Under the pieces are notes generated by a model. The model had not been told where the DNA came from, did no database searches, and was given only the letters and a program-made list of their open reading frames with translations. DNA of 64,000 nt, from contig NZ_PXYG01000002.1 in assembly GCF_003012775.1 (NCBI RefSeq), forward strand, positions 186,001 to 250,000, given 5' to 3'. This DNA is from Zobellella endophytica. GTDB taxonomy: Bacteria > Pseudomonadota > Gammaproteobacteria > Enterobacterales > Aeromonadaceae. This document shows, piece by piece, positions 51,121-59,269 of the stretch. A program made the position numbers and the translations under genes. Position 1 is the stretch's first letter. The number at the start of each line of letters is the position of its first letter.

Positions 51121-51136
51121 TGCAAAAAACAAGCCA
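51121..51136 (-). promoter_or_regulatory. Sigma-54 promoter of flhA-flhF-flhG-fliA
   Basis: On the minus strand TGGCTTGTTTTTTGCA fits the -24/-12 consensus (TGGCACG-N4-TTGCA) with exact GG-N10-GC spacing. It lies 38 bases before the flhA ATG, which places the start site about 27 bases upstream of the gene. Activation by an FlrA/FleQ-type enhancer-binding protein is expected from related systems. Confidence 0.82.
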
Positions 51137-51138
51137 CT

Positions 51139-51176
51139 TTAGCTGGAAGCTACCTTCTTCAAGCTTCAAGCTTCCG
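51139..51176. repeat. Remnant of the heptanucleotide repeat family
   Basis: One TAGCTGGAAGCT unit, then CTTCTTC and two AAGCTTC heptamers (51161-51174). It resembles a contracted version of the arrays at 29.3 and 37.4 kb. It sits between flhB and flhA, directly upstream of the sigma-54 promoter. Confidence 0.6.
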
Positions 51177-51179
51177 CCC

Positions 51180-52313
51180 TCAGGCCCGGTATTCATCGGG
51201 GATCGGCAGTTCGTCCTTGAGCGGTACCGGTTTGCGGCCCTGGCCCTTGCGCCAGGCGTTAAGCTGGAACACATAGGCCAGCACCTGGGCCACCGCCACG
51301 AAGAGGCCGTCGGGAATTTCCTTATCGAGCCTGGTGGAATGGTAGATGGCACGGGCCAGCGCCGGCGAGGAGATCACCGGCACCTGGTATTCCCGGGCGA
51401 TCTCCCGGATCTTGAACGCGATCTCGTCCAGCCCCTTGGCCACCACCACCGGCGCCGAGCCGGGCTTGTCCTTGTCGTAGCGCAGGGCCACCGAATAGTG
51501 GCTGGGGTTGACCACCACCACGTCGGCGGTGGGCACCTCGGCCATCATGCGGCGGTTGGCCATCTCCTGCTGCAGCCGGCGGATCCGCCCCTTGACCTCG
51601 GGCTTGCCCTCGGTGTTCTTGTACTCGTCCTTGACTTCCTGCAGGGTCATCTTCAACTGGCGGTTATGGTTCCAGCGCTGGAAGGGCACGTCGATGGCCA
51701 CGATGGGCAGCAACGCCAGGCACAGCAGCAACCCCATCCACAGCAGCAGCTCCAGCGCCGACACCATGGCCGCCGGCAGGGTGTGGTCGCTCAGTTGCAG
51801 GATGTGGTCGAACTGCCCCCACAGCAGCCACACCGCGAAGGTGGCGATAAACACCACCTTGGCGATGGACTTGAGCAGCTCGACCAGGGCCTGCAGCCCG
51901 AACATCCGTTTGATGCCGGCGAGCGGGCTCATCCGGCTGAGCTTGGGCATCATCGCCTGGGTACTGAAGTTGAAGCCGCCGAGCAGGGTATTGCCCACCA
52001 GGGCGGCCACCAGCACCAGGGCGAAGAGCCCGAGCAGGGGCCACATCAGGCTCAGCACCGAGTCCCTCAGCGCCACCATCATGGCCTCGGGATCGAAGAC
52101 CGCCGCCCGCTCGAGCCGGAAATTCTGCTCGAACACCCGGGACATGGCCCGCCCCAAGGGGCCGCTGATCATCAGCAGGCCGGCGGCGGCGCTGAGCAGC
52201 ACCGCCGCCGTGCCCAGCTCCTTCGAGCGGGGGATCTGCCCTTTTTCCCTGGCCTGACGAAGTCGCTGCTCCGTGGGCTGTTCCGTGCGTTCCTGACCGT
52301 CCGACTCCGCCAT
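51180..52313 (-). CDS. flhB: FlhB export switch protein
   Basis: A 377-residue protein. Four membrane helices are followed by the cytoplasmic autocleaving domain with the NPSH variant of the NPTH motif (TADVVVVNPSHYSVALRYDK). The basic N-terminus (EQPTEQRLRQAREKGQIPRS) is typical. It switches export from rod/hook to filament substrates together with FliK. NPSH is less common than NPTH but known in functional homologues. The start codon directly adjoins the fliR stop. Confidence 0.97.
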   Translation of the reverse strand: MAESDGQERTEQPTEQRLRQAREKGQIPRSKELGTAAVLLSAAAGLLMISGPLGRAMSRVFEQNFRLERAAVFDPEAMMVALRDSVLSLMWPLLGLFALVLVAALVGNTLLGGFNFSTQAMMPKLSRMSPLAGIKRMFGLQALVELLKSIAKVVFIATFAVWLLWGQFDHILQLSDHTLPAAMVSALELLLWMGLLLCLALLPIVAIDVPFQRWNHNRQLKMTLQEVKDEYKNTEGKPEVKGRIRRLQQEMANRRMMAEVPTADVVVVNPSHYSVALRYDKDKPGSAPVVVAKGLDEIAFKIREIAREYQVPVISSPALARAIYHSTRLDKEIPDGLFVAVAQVLAYVFQLNAWRKGQGRKPVPLKDELPIPDEYRA

Positions 52314-53105
52314 CTAGCCGCCCTCCTCACAACGGAGCCGCAGGCTGTCGCACATCACCCCCTGCAAACGCAGCCACTGATTCTCGAAGTGACCGAGAAA
52401 GCCGCCGAGGGTCAGCCACAGGATAAAGAGGCCGCACACCATGCTCACCGCGAAGCCCACGCTGAAGATATTGAGCTGGGGCGCGGCCCTGGTCATGACC
52501 CCGAAGCTGAAGTTGATCAGCAGCATGGCCACGATGGCGGACAGCGACATGGCCACCGCCGCCTGGAACAACAAGGTCAACAGCCCGGCCAGGGTCTGCC
52601 AGCTGGCCACCGACAGGCCGTTGACGGCCACCGGCAGGGTGTCGAAACTCAGCACTATGGCTTCGATCATCAGCAGGTGGCCGTCCAGCGCCAGGAACAG
52701 CAGGGTGCCCAGCATCAGGTAGAACTGGCCGACCACCGGCGCCGACTGGCCGTTGAGCGGATCCACCATGGAGGCGAAGCCCAGGCTGGTCTGCATGGCG
52801 ATGATCTGGCCGGCGGTGACGAAGGTCTGCAGCAGAAACTGCGACAGCAGGCCGATGGTCGCGCCGATCAGCACCTGTTGCAAGGTCACCAGGAAACCGG
52901 CGCCGGAGAACAGGGCGATGGCGGGCATGGCCGGCAGCACCGGGGCCACGGCGATGGTGATCGCCAACGCCAGCAGCAAGCGGCTGTACACCGGCGTGAG
53001 CTGGGCACCGAACATCGCCATGGTCATCATCAGCCCGGCGATGCGACACAGAGGCCAGAGATAGGAGGCCAGCCATTGCAGCAGCTCGGCGGTGGTATAG
53101 TTCAC
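52314..53105 (-). CDS. fliR: FliR export gate protein
   Basis: A 263-residue membrane protein of the FliPQR export gate. ALLINFSFGVMTRAAPQLNI and FSVGFAVSMVCGLFILWLTL are the family signature near the C-terminus. Start codon is GTG at 53105 with GGAG 7 bases upstream; an ATG at 53107 is out of frame. It is separated from fliQ by 207 bases of repeats, unusual for a junction that is normally nearly abutting. Confidence 0.96.
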   Translation of the reverse strand: MNYTTAELLQWLASYLWPLCRIAGLMMTMAMFGAQLTPVYSRLLLALAITIAVAPVLPAMPAIALFSGAGFLVTLQQVLIGATIGLLSQFLLQTFVTAGQIIAMQTSLGFASMVDPLNGQSAPVVGQFYLMLGTLLFLALDGHLLMIEAIVLSFDTLPVAVNGLSVASWQTLAGLLTLLFQAAVAMSLSAIVAMLLINFSFGVMTRAAPQLNIFSVGFAVSMVCGLFILWLTLGGFLGHFENQWLRLQGVMCDSLRLRCEEGG

Positions 53106-53125
53106 ATCTCAACTCCGACTAAAGC

Positions 53126-53153
53126 GGGAAGTGGGAAGCCAGAAGCCAGAAGT
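53126..53153. repeat. Four degenerate purine-rich heptamers
   Basis: GGGAAGT, GGGAAGC, CAGAAGC and CAGAAGT in tandem, in the fliR-fliQ spacer. Related in period and purine content to CTGGAAG. Confidence 0.65.
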
Positions 53154-53198
53154 AGCGGCGACTGAAAGTACGCGCCAAGGTAACTCCCCGTTGTCTCT

Positions 53199-53269
53199 GT
53201 GGTCATTCCCGCGACGGCGGGAATCCCAGGCAATCGGTTATGACTCTCGGCCCTCGCGGAGATGACCAC
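53199..53269. repeat. 71-bp inverted-repeat element with CATTCCCGCG core
   Basis: The outer arms GTGGTCATTCCCGCG (53199-53213) and CGCGGAGATGACCAC (53255-53269) are imperfect inverted repeats, and an inner hairpin TTCCCGC-GACG-GCGGGAA lies at 53206-53223. This is the widespread dispersed intergenic element type built on CATTCCCGCG...CGGGAAT. No coding potential. It is inserted between fliQ and fliR. Confidence 0.7.
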
Positions 53270-53275
53270 CTTAAT

Positions 53276-53303
53276 CCCCTCACCCCTCACCCTTCACCCT
53301 TCA
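53276..53303. repeat. Four heptamers CCCCTCA/CCCTTCA
   Basis: Two CCCCTCA units (53276-53289) followed by two CCCTTCA units (53290-53303), in the fliR-fliQ spacer next to the inverted-repeat element. The complement, TGAAGGG/TGAGGGG, is again purine-rich. Confidence 0.75.
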
Positions 53304-53312
53304 AGCTTGTTT

Positions 53313-53582
53313 TCACCCGATCACCTGCGGGATCTGATAGATCAGCTCGTAAAAGAAGTCCATCAGCATCTCGAAGCCCCAGTGCGCCCCCACCGCCAGC
53401 GCCCCCAGGGTGACCAGCAGGCGGGGCAGGAAGCTCAGGGTCTGCTCGTTGATCGAGGTCGCCGCCTGGAAGATGGAGACGATAAGGCCGATGGCCAGGC
53501 TCGGCAGGATCACCGCCGATACCAGCAGGGTCACCAGCCAGAGGGCGCTGCGGAAGATGTCGACGAAGGTTTCCGGGCTCAT
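53313..53582 (-). CDS. fliQ: FliQ export gate protein
   Basis: An 89-residue protein with two membrane helices (FRSALWLVTLLVSAVILPSL; LVSIFQAATSINEQTLSFLP is the signature between them). It forms the export gate with FliP and FliR. Its ATG overlaps the fliP stop by 1 base. Confidence 0.97.
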   Translation of the reverse strand: MSPETFVDIFRSALWLVTLLVSAVILPSLAIGLIVSIFQAATSINEQTLSFLPRLLVTLGALAVGAHWGFEMLMDFFYELIYQIPQVIG

Positions 53583-54331
53583 TATCCCGCCCCCAGGCCG
53601 AAGCTGTTGGCCAGGGTGCCCATGATCAGGTTCCAGCCGTCGACCAGCACGAACAGCATCAGCTTGAACGGCAGCGAGATCAGCATGGGCGACAGCATCA
53701 TCATGCCCATCGCCATCAGGATGCTGGCCACCACCAGATCGATCACCAGGAAGGGCAGGAACAGCATGAAGCCTATCTGGAAGGCGGTTTTCAGCTCGCT
53801 GGTGACGAAGGCCGGGATCAGCACCCGCAGCGGCACCTCCGCCTCGCCGTTCACCTCGATACCGGCGATGGTGAGGAAGGTATCCAGATCCTTGACCCGG
53901 GTCTGCGCCAGCATGAAGTCACGCACCGGCAGCTCCGCGCGGGCCAGCGCCTCGCGCGAGCCGATGTCTTCGGCCAGGTAGGGCTGCAAGGCTTGCGCGT
54001 TCACCCGGTCCAGCACCGGCGACATGATGAAAAAGGACAGGAACAGGCTGATGCCGATCAGCACCTGGTTGGACGGGCTCTGCTGCAGCCCCAGGGCCTG
54101 GCGCAGGATCGACAGCACCACGATGATGCGGGTAAAGGAGGTCATCATGATCACGATGGCCGGCAAAAACGACAGCGCCGTCATCAGGGCCAGTACCTGC
54201 AGGGTCAGGCTGTATTCCTGGCTGCCGTCGGGATTGGTGGTCACCGTCACCGCCGACATGCCCTCCTGGCCCATGACCGGCAGCGCCAGCAACGGCAGCG
54301 CCAGCGCCAGCCAGCCGCTAACCCTGCTCAT
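53582..54331 (-). CDS. fliP: FliP export gate protein
   Basis: A 249-residue protein. A cleavable signal peptide ([18 protein letters not shown]) precedes four membrane helices. Signatures: [28 protein letters not shown] region, [20 protein letters not shown] and [20 protein letters not shown]. It is the core of the FliPQR pore. Its start overlaps the end of fliO by 14 bases. Confidence 0.97.
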   Translation of the reverse strand: MSRVSGWLALALPLLALPVMGQEGMSAVTVTTNPDGSQEYSLTLQVLALMTALSFLPAIVIMMTSFTRIIVVLSILRQALGLQQSPSNQVLIGISLFLSFFIMSPVLDRVNAQALQPYLAEDIGSREALARAELPVRDFMLAQTRVKDLDTFLTIAGIEVNGEAEVPLRVLIPAFVTSELKTAFQIGFMLFLPFLVIDLVVASILMAMGMMMLSPMLISLPFKLMLFVLVDGWNLIMGTLANSFGLGAG

Positions 54332-54680
54332 GGGAGCGCCCCCTCAACAAGCCGCCGGCCTGCTCCGGTGCCAGCGGCTTGTCCAGCTTGCCCAGGCTGG
54401 CGATCTGCTGGGCGCTCACCCCCAACAGCCACTGCTCCTCGCCGACCTGCACCACCAGCAGGCGTTCCCGATGCCCCAGCGCCAGGCTGGCCACGATCCG
54501 CAGCTGGCGGCTGCCGCCCAGGGCCCCGGGCAGGCGCAGCTTGCGCAGCAGCCAGCCGAGCACCAGGATCAGCCCGATCACCAGCAGCGACGACAGCGCC
54601 CAGGAGTCCCAGCGGATCTCCGGCCCCTGGGCCAGCAGGGGCGCCGGCCACAGCAGCAACACGAACGGACGCATCGTCAT
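54318..54680 (-). CDS. fliO: FliO export apparatus assembly protein
   Basis: A 120-residue protein with a signal-like N-terminus ([18 protein letters not shown]), one membrane helix ([20 protein letters not shown]) and a cytoplasmic beta-rich domain ([40 protein letters not shown]). It stabilises FliP during gate assembly. The ATG at 54680 overlaps the fliN stop (ATGA). Confidence 0.93.
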   Translation of the reverse strand: MTMRPFVLLLWPAPLLAQGPEIRWDSWALSSLLVIGLILVLGWLLRKLRLPGALGGSRQLRIVASLALGHRERLLVVQVGEEQWLLGVSAQQIASLGKLDKPLAPEQAGGLLRGRSHEQG

Positions 54681-55078
54681 TTCAGCTTTTTGATGCGTTC
54701 GGTCTGGCTGATCACGTCGGTCAGGCGAATACCGAACTTGTCGTTGACCACCACCACTTCCCCGTGGGCGATCAGGGTGCCGTTCACCATCACGTCCAGC
54801 GGTTCCCCGGCCAGGCGATCCAGCTCGACCACCGAGCCCTGGTTGAGCTGCAGCAGGTTGCGGATACTGATCTGGCTGCGCCCCACCTCCATCGAAATGG
54901 TGACCGGAATGTCCAGTATGGTGTCCAGCTTGCGCCGCTCTTCCACCGTCAGCGGCGCCGTGCCGTCGTTGCCGAAATCGTCCAGCTCGGGCCGCTTTAC
55001 CGCCGACTCGTCGGTTTCCTGCTCGGCCATGGCTTCGGCCCACACATCATCCAGCTCGTTCTGCTCTTCATCACTCAT
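54677..55078 (-). CDS. fliN: FliN flagellar motor switch protein
   Basis: A 133-residue protein with an acidic N-terminal part and the C-terminal SpoA domain (ILDIPVTISMEVGRSQISIR; LDRLAGEPLDVMVNGTLIAH; GEVVVVNDKFGIRLTDVIS). It forms the lower C-ring with FliM and binds the export ATPase complex through FliH. It overlaps fliM by 4 bases. Confidence 0.97.
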   Translation of the reverse strand: MSDEEQNELDDVWAEAMAEQETDESAVKRPELDDFGNDGTAPLTVEERRKLDTILDIPVTISMEVGRSQISIRNLLQLNQGSVVELDRLAGEPLDVMVNGTLIAHGEVVVVNDKFGIRLTDVISQTERIKKLK

Positions 55079-56136
55079 GATGCATCCTCAATGGTTCTCT
55101 CCAGTTCTTCCAGCTCGGCCTCGCCGTCAATGCGGACGCCCCGGCGGGTGACCTCGTGCAATTCGGTTTTGACCGATTCGGGCCGTTTCAGTTTTTCGGT
55201 GATCCGGACCGCCATCTTCTCGCCGGAACGCCCGAGCTGGGCCCGGAAGGTCGGCAGATCCTCGACCGACACCAGCAAGTGCTCGGGCATCTGCACCGGT
55301 ATGATATCGCCGGCCTGCATCTCCATGATGGTGCGCAGGGTCAGCTCTTTTTCCAGCAGCTTCACCGACATGTCCACCCCCACATCGAGGATCTCGTCGC
55401 GCAGCGCCTTGCCCCAGCGCAGGTCGTTTTCGCCCTTGTCGCTCTGTACCCCGGCGTCGAGCAGCTCGCGGATCGGCTCCAGCATGCCGTAGGGCAGGGT
55501 CACGTGGAAATCGCCGCCGCCGCCGTCCAGCTCGATATGGAAGGAGCTGACCACCACCACCTCGGTGGGGCTGACGATGTTGGCCATGGTCGGGTTGACC
55601 TCGGAGTCGAGGTATTCGAACTCCACGTCCATCACCGGCGCCCAGGCTTCCTTGTAGTCCTCGAACACCAGCTTGAGCAACAGCTGGATCACCCGCCGTT
55701 CGGTGGGGGTGAACTCCCGCCCTTCGATCTTGGCGTGACGGCCGTCCCCGCCGAAGAAGTTGTCCACCAGAATAAACACCAGCCGGGCCTCCATGGTCAC
55801 CAGGCCGATGCCCTTGAGCGGACGAAAGCGGACCATGTTGAGACTGGTGGGCAGGAACAGCGAGTGGACGTATTCGCCGAACTTCAGCATCTGCACGCCG
55901 TTGATCGACACCTCGGCGGTGCGCCGCATCATGTTGAACAGGCTGATGCGCATATGGCGGGCGAACCGCTCGTTGACCATCTCGAGGGTGGGCATGCGCC
56001 CACGCACGATACGGTCCTGGGACGAAAAATCGAAGGAGGAGACCCCGTCCCCCCCCTTCGATGTCTCGTCCTCTTTTACCTCGTCGACCCCGTGCAGCAG
56101 GGCGTCGATTTCATCCTGGGATAACAGATCGCTCAC
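55075..56136 (-). CDS. fliM: FliM flagellar motor switch protein
   Basis: A 353-residue protein. The N-terminal CheY-P-binding peptide is LLSQDEIDALLHGVDE. The middle domain has the GGXG-type PLKGIGLVTMEARLVFILVD and FFGGDGRHAKIEGREFTPTE. The C-terminal SpoA domain follows (AGDIIPVQMPEHLLVSVEDL). It receives CheY-P and sets rotor direction. It starts 7 bases behind fliL. Confidence 0.97.
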   Translation of the reverse strand: MSDLLSQDEIDALLHGVDEVKEDETSKGGDGVSSFDFSSQDRIVRGRMPTLEMVNERFARHMRISLFNMMRRTAEVSINGVQMLKFGEYVHSLFLPTSLNMVRFRPLKGIGLVTMEARLVFILVDNFFGGDGRHAKIEGREFTPTERRVIQLLLKLVFEDYKEAWAPVMDVEFEYLDSEVNPTMANIVSPTEVVVVSSFHIELDGGGGDFHVTLPYGMLEPIRELLDAGVQSDKGENDLRWGKALRDEILDVGVDMSVKLLEKELTLRTIMEMQAGDIIPVQMPEHLLVSVEDLPTFRAQLGRSGEKMAVRITEKLKRPESVKTELHEVTRRGVRIDGEAELEELERTIEDAS

Positions 56137-56143
56137 GATTCAC

Positions 56144-56620
56144 CTATTGCATTACGATGCCGGTAAACAGCACTTTCTCAATCAGTCGCTGCTCCAGCAC
56201 TTCCACCATGACGTGATTGAGTTCGTCCAGCGCCTCCTGGCGCACGGCGTCCTTGCCATCCGCGGTCAGGTAATTGTCGGCGGTCTGCCGGCTGAACACC
56301 GTCAGCAGCGTGCTTTCCAGCAACGGCAGGTGCTGCTTGGCCTTGCCTTCATCGGCGGTGCCCCGGACCAGCAGCTGCACCTCTATCTGTACCAGCCGGT
56401 CTCTTACCCCACCCGGCACACTGAAAATAAAGGGGCGCGACATGCCCACGTAGAGCGCCTTGTTGTCCTGCACCTCCTGCTCGGACAAGGGGGCTTCCTC
56501 CGGCTGCAGCCACCACCAGGCAGCGCCGCCGGCACCACCGGCCAGCACCAGGAACAGCAGTACCCAGATCCATTTACGCTTGTACCACGCCACCCTGGGC
56601 ATGATCAGATCATTGGCCAT
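56144..56620 (-). CDS. fliL: FliL basal-body-associated protein
   Basis: A 158-residue protein. A basic start and one membrane helix (WIWVLLFLVLAGGAGGAAWW) precede a periplasmic stomatin-like domain (YVGMSRPFIFSVPGGVRDRL; LLVRGTADEGKAKQHLPLLE; EALDELNHVMVEVLEQRLIE). It supports stator function. AAGGA 7 bases upstream supports the ATG at 56620. It lies 43 bases behind fliK. Confidence 0.95.
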   Translation of the reverse strand: MANDLIMPRVAWYKRKWIWVLLFLVLAGGAGGAAWWWLQPEEAPLSEQEVQDNKALYVGMSRPFIFSVPGGVRDRLVQIEVQLLVRGTADEGKAKQHLPLLESTLLTVFSRQTADNYLTADGKDAVRQEALDELNHVMVEVLEQRLIEKVLFTGIVMQ

Positions 56621-56663
56621 CTCGCATCCTTAACATCCAAAGCAGACAGTCTAGCAACTAGTG

Positions 56664-59189
56664 TCATGCGAAAAAATCGATAGTCCCCGTCGCCGGACGA
56701 CGTGGCCCGGCGGGCTCACCTTCGGTCCACTCCGGGTTATTCGCCTCGCCGCCCTGACGGGCGTGCTGGCCATGGCCCGGGGAGCCCTGCTGCTGCGCCG
56801 CTCCCTGTTGCGGGGCCCCCTGCTGGCCGGTAAAACCGCCGACCTGGCCCTGCCCCAGGGTGATGCCCTGCTGGACCAGCATGTCGCGCAGCCGGGGCAG
56901 CGCCTGATCCAGCAGCTCACGGGCCTGGGGCTGGCTGGCCAGGAACTGGATGTTGACCTCGCCCTGCTCCATCTTCAGCTGGATCCTGACCCCGCCCAGC
57001 TCGGAAGGGTTGAGCCGGATGTCGGCCTCCTGCAGGTTCTGGCTGACCATCACCTGTACCTGCTGGGCCAGTTGCCTGGCGCCGTGCTCGGGGCCGCCCT
57101 GCAGGGTCAGCGCCCGTTCCAGCATCACCGGCCGTTCCGGCTGAGGGGGGGCGCCCTGAACGCCGTCCCGGCTCGGGGCCACCGCCGACGCCGCCGGTTC
57201 CGGCACCAGCGGGCCGCCGCCCTGTCCCTGGCTCGGGGCAGGGTTATGCCCGGAGAGCAGCGCTTCCGCGACCGGCTTGCCGGTACTGGCGTCCGGCTCG
57301 GCCGGCACCTCCGCCATCTCGCCCGAGGCGCCTTCCGGCTCGACGGCGGGCGGCAACGGCTTGCCACCCGCCCCCTCGGTGCTTTGCTGCCAGCGCAGGC
57401 CATGTTCGATTTGCGCCAGCCATTCCGGGGTCGCGGTGGCCCTGGCGACGGTGGCCGGCGGCGCATCCCGCTCCAGTCCCTGCACCCGGCCTTCCCGGAA
57501 CCACCGGACCGGCGCATCGACGGGCGTTTCCCCCACCGGCAGGACCGGTGCATCGACGGGCGTTTCCCCCACCGGCAGGACAGGTGCGACACCTCGGCGG
57601 CCGTCGCTCCCCCCGGCAGGTGGTGCAGAGAGCGGTTTCGGCTCAGCTGGTAGTTCAATTCCCGGTTCACTCGCCCCGCTCAGGCCATGCGTCGGCGTTT
57701 TGGCCCCGCCGGGCTGAACGCTGGATACCACCGCCTCGGCGGCTTTCGTACCCGGTGCCGTCGAGTCATCGCCCGATACGACCGAGACCGATAGTGGCGC
57801 GGCGGCTGCCGATTCATCACTTTCGCCTTTTAATTGAAAGCCGGTTTCACCGCCTGACACTCTCGGAGCCATCCCCGTTGCCCGATGTTCGACCTCTTTT
57901 ACCCGCGGTTCATCGCCTTTCCCCCGCTCCCCCAGGGTACTGCCCCGCTCGTCGGTTACCCGGAAACCGGGAGCATCAATCCGAATGTCGGCCCCGTTAG
58001 CGCGAGTGCCGGTATCGTCCTTCCGCCCCCCGGCATCAGTTTCCATTACCAGGAGGCCGGACTCGCTAATTCGAATACCGGCACTTTTACCGCGGATCTC
58101 CGTCTTATCTGTCCATCCTTCGCCATCGGCCTCGGTGGCATTAGGCTCCTTGGCCGGGATCTCGGCGTCGGCCCTGTTGGCGGGTGGCAACGGTGCGGTT
58201 TTTTCTTCTTCACGAAGACCGGACCGGGCCTGCGGGGGTGGAGCCTGAGGGCCGGCGACAACGACCGGGTTCCGGCCAGTCGTATCAGCGGAAACGGGCC
58301 TGTCGCCCAGTAAACCGGCCTCTGGTGCCTTGCCGGCCCCCTCATGAGCTTCCGGATCGGCAAGCCGGGGGGCCTCGCTCTGACGGCCCGACGCGGCCGG
58401 GGCTTGCCCCTCCGGCGACCGTCCGCTCCTGTTGTCGCCGGTTTCGGAGGACGTCTCGGACGCCTTGCCGGCGCCGATGGATACGGCCAGATCGGTATCG
58501 GATGCTCCCTTCCCGGCAGCATCCAGCCTTGTCCCGGGTTCGTCCCGGGCGGCGGGTACCGGCAAGTTTTTGCCTGGTTCCACGGCGACGTCCGCCGCCG
58601 CCCGAGGGAAGACCGTGTCCCTGTCCGTCCTGGACATGTCGGCGGCTGCGATCCTGCCATGCTCGGGCTCCGCCTCGGCAGGCGTCGCCTCGGACAGCAC
58701 CACCGGCAGGGCGGGCGCAACGACCGGGGATTCGGCGGCTTGCGCCGACTCCGGCCCGGCCTCGGCACGCGGCGGGGCCGCAGCCGCTGGCTCCTTGTCG
58801 GCCGGGCGGCTGTCGTCGAGCGCAGGCTCCGGCTTATCGGCAGGCCCGGACGATAGCGCATGGTCGCCGGCCTCGCCGGACGCGGATGATGTATCGTCCC
58901 GGGGTTCAACCGGCACACCGGCTGTCGGCTGCCCGGAAGTGGCCGGTGCCGGCTGCCCGGGAGTGGCCGGTGCCGGCTGCCCGGGAGTGGCCGGTGCCGG
59001 CTGCCCGGGAGTGGCCGGTGCCGGCTGCCCGGGAGTGGCCGGTGCCGGCTGCCCGGGAGTGGCAGTATCCGACTCGGCCTGCCGGCTCAGCAGCTCGGCA
59101 AAACGGGGAGTGCCCGGCGCGGCGCCGGCCATCGGCTCATGGCCCGGCTTGCCCGCCCCCCGGAGCAGGGGAGTCATACTTATCGTCAT
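56664..59189 (-). CDS. fliK: FliK hook-length control protein (unusually long, repeat-containing)
   Basis: An 841-residue protein, about twice the E. coli length (375). Residues 40-86 are a TPGQPAPA octapeptide array. A long disordered Pro/Ala/Glu/Gly-rich part follows to about residue 650, including a duplicated LPVGETPVDAPV. The conserved FliK C-terminal domain (about 690-800) is intact: QVQVMVSQNLQEADIRLNPS, ELGGVRIQLKMEQGEVNIQF and LPRLRDMLVQQGITLGQGQV. FliK measures hook length and triggers the FlhB switch. A sigma-54 promoter lies upstream. Base composition matches the neighbours, so the length is likely due to internal repeat growth, not transfer. Confidence 0.95.
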   Translation of the reverse strand: MTISMTPLLRGAGKPGHEPMAGAAPGTPRFAELLSRQAESDTATPGQPAPATPGQPAPATPGQPAPATPGQPAPATPGQPAPATSGQPTAGVPVEPRDDTSSASGEAGDHALSSGPADKPEPALDDSRPADKEPAAAAPPRAEAGPESAQAAESPVVAPALPVVLSEATPAEAEPEHGRIAAADMSRTDRDTVFPRAAADVAVEPGKNLPVPAARDEPGTRLDAAGKGASDTDLAVSIGAGKASETSSETGDNRSGRSPEGQAPAASGRQSEAPRLADPEAHEGAGKAPEAGLLGDRPVSADTTGRNPVVVAGPQAPPPQARSGLREEEKTAPLPPANRADAEIPAKEPNATEADGEGWTDKTEIRGKSAGIRISESGLLVMETDAGGRKDDTGTRANGADIRIDAPGFRVTDERGSTLGERGKGDEPRVKEVEHRATGMAPRVSGGETGFQLKGESDESAAAAPLSVSVVSGDDSTAPGTKAAEAVVSSVQPGGAKTPTHGLSGASEPGIELPAEPKPLSAPPAGGSDGRRGVAPVLPVGETPVDAPVLPVGETPVDAPVRWFREGRVQGLERDAPPATVARATATPEWLAQIEHGLRWQQSTEGAGGKPLPPAVEPEGASGEMAEVPAEPDASTGKPVAEALLSGHNPAPSQGQGGGPLVPEPAASAVAPSRDGVQGAPPQPERPVMLERALTLQGGPEHGARQLAQQVQVMVSQNLQEADIRLNPSELGGVRIQLKMEQGEVNIQFLASQPQARELLDQALPRLRDMLVQQGITLGQGQVGGFTGQQGAPQQGAAQQQGSPGHGQHARQGGEANNPEWTEGEPAGPRRPATGTIDFFA
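57514..57585. repeat. 36-bp direct repeat inside fliK
   Basis: Two copies (57514-57549 and 57550-57585) differing at one base near the end, encoding a repeated 12-residue unit with LPVGETPVDAPV. Confidence 0.92.
58927..59070. repeat. 24-bp tandem array inside fliK (six units)
   Basis: Six consecutive 24-base units starting GGCTGCCCGG; units 2-5 are identical, the first has one change and the last differs in its final 7 bases. They encode the octapeptide TPGQPAPA on the minus strand. Copy-number change keeps the reading frame. Confidence 0.95.
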
Positions 59190-59249
59190 GATAACACCTT
59201 CATCTATAGCGCCGTCACGCCGCTCAATTCCTTATCCGCTACAAACAAA

Positions 59250-59265
59250 TGCAAGTTACGCGCCA
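59250..59265 (-). promoter_or_regulatory. Sigma-54 promoter of the fliK operon
   Basis: On the minus strand TGGCGCGTAACTTGCA matches TGGCACG-N4-TTGCA with exact GG-N10-GC spacing. It is 61 bases before the fliK ATG, right after the fliJ stop, so fliK-fliR-flhB form a separately started transcript. Confidence 0.88.
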
Positions 59266-59269
59266 ACCA

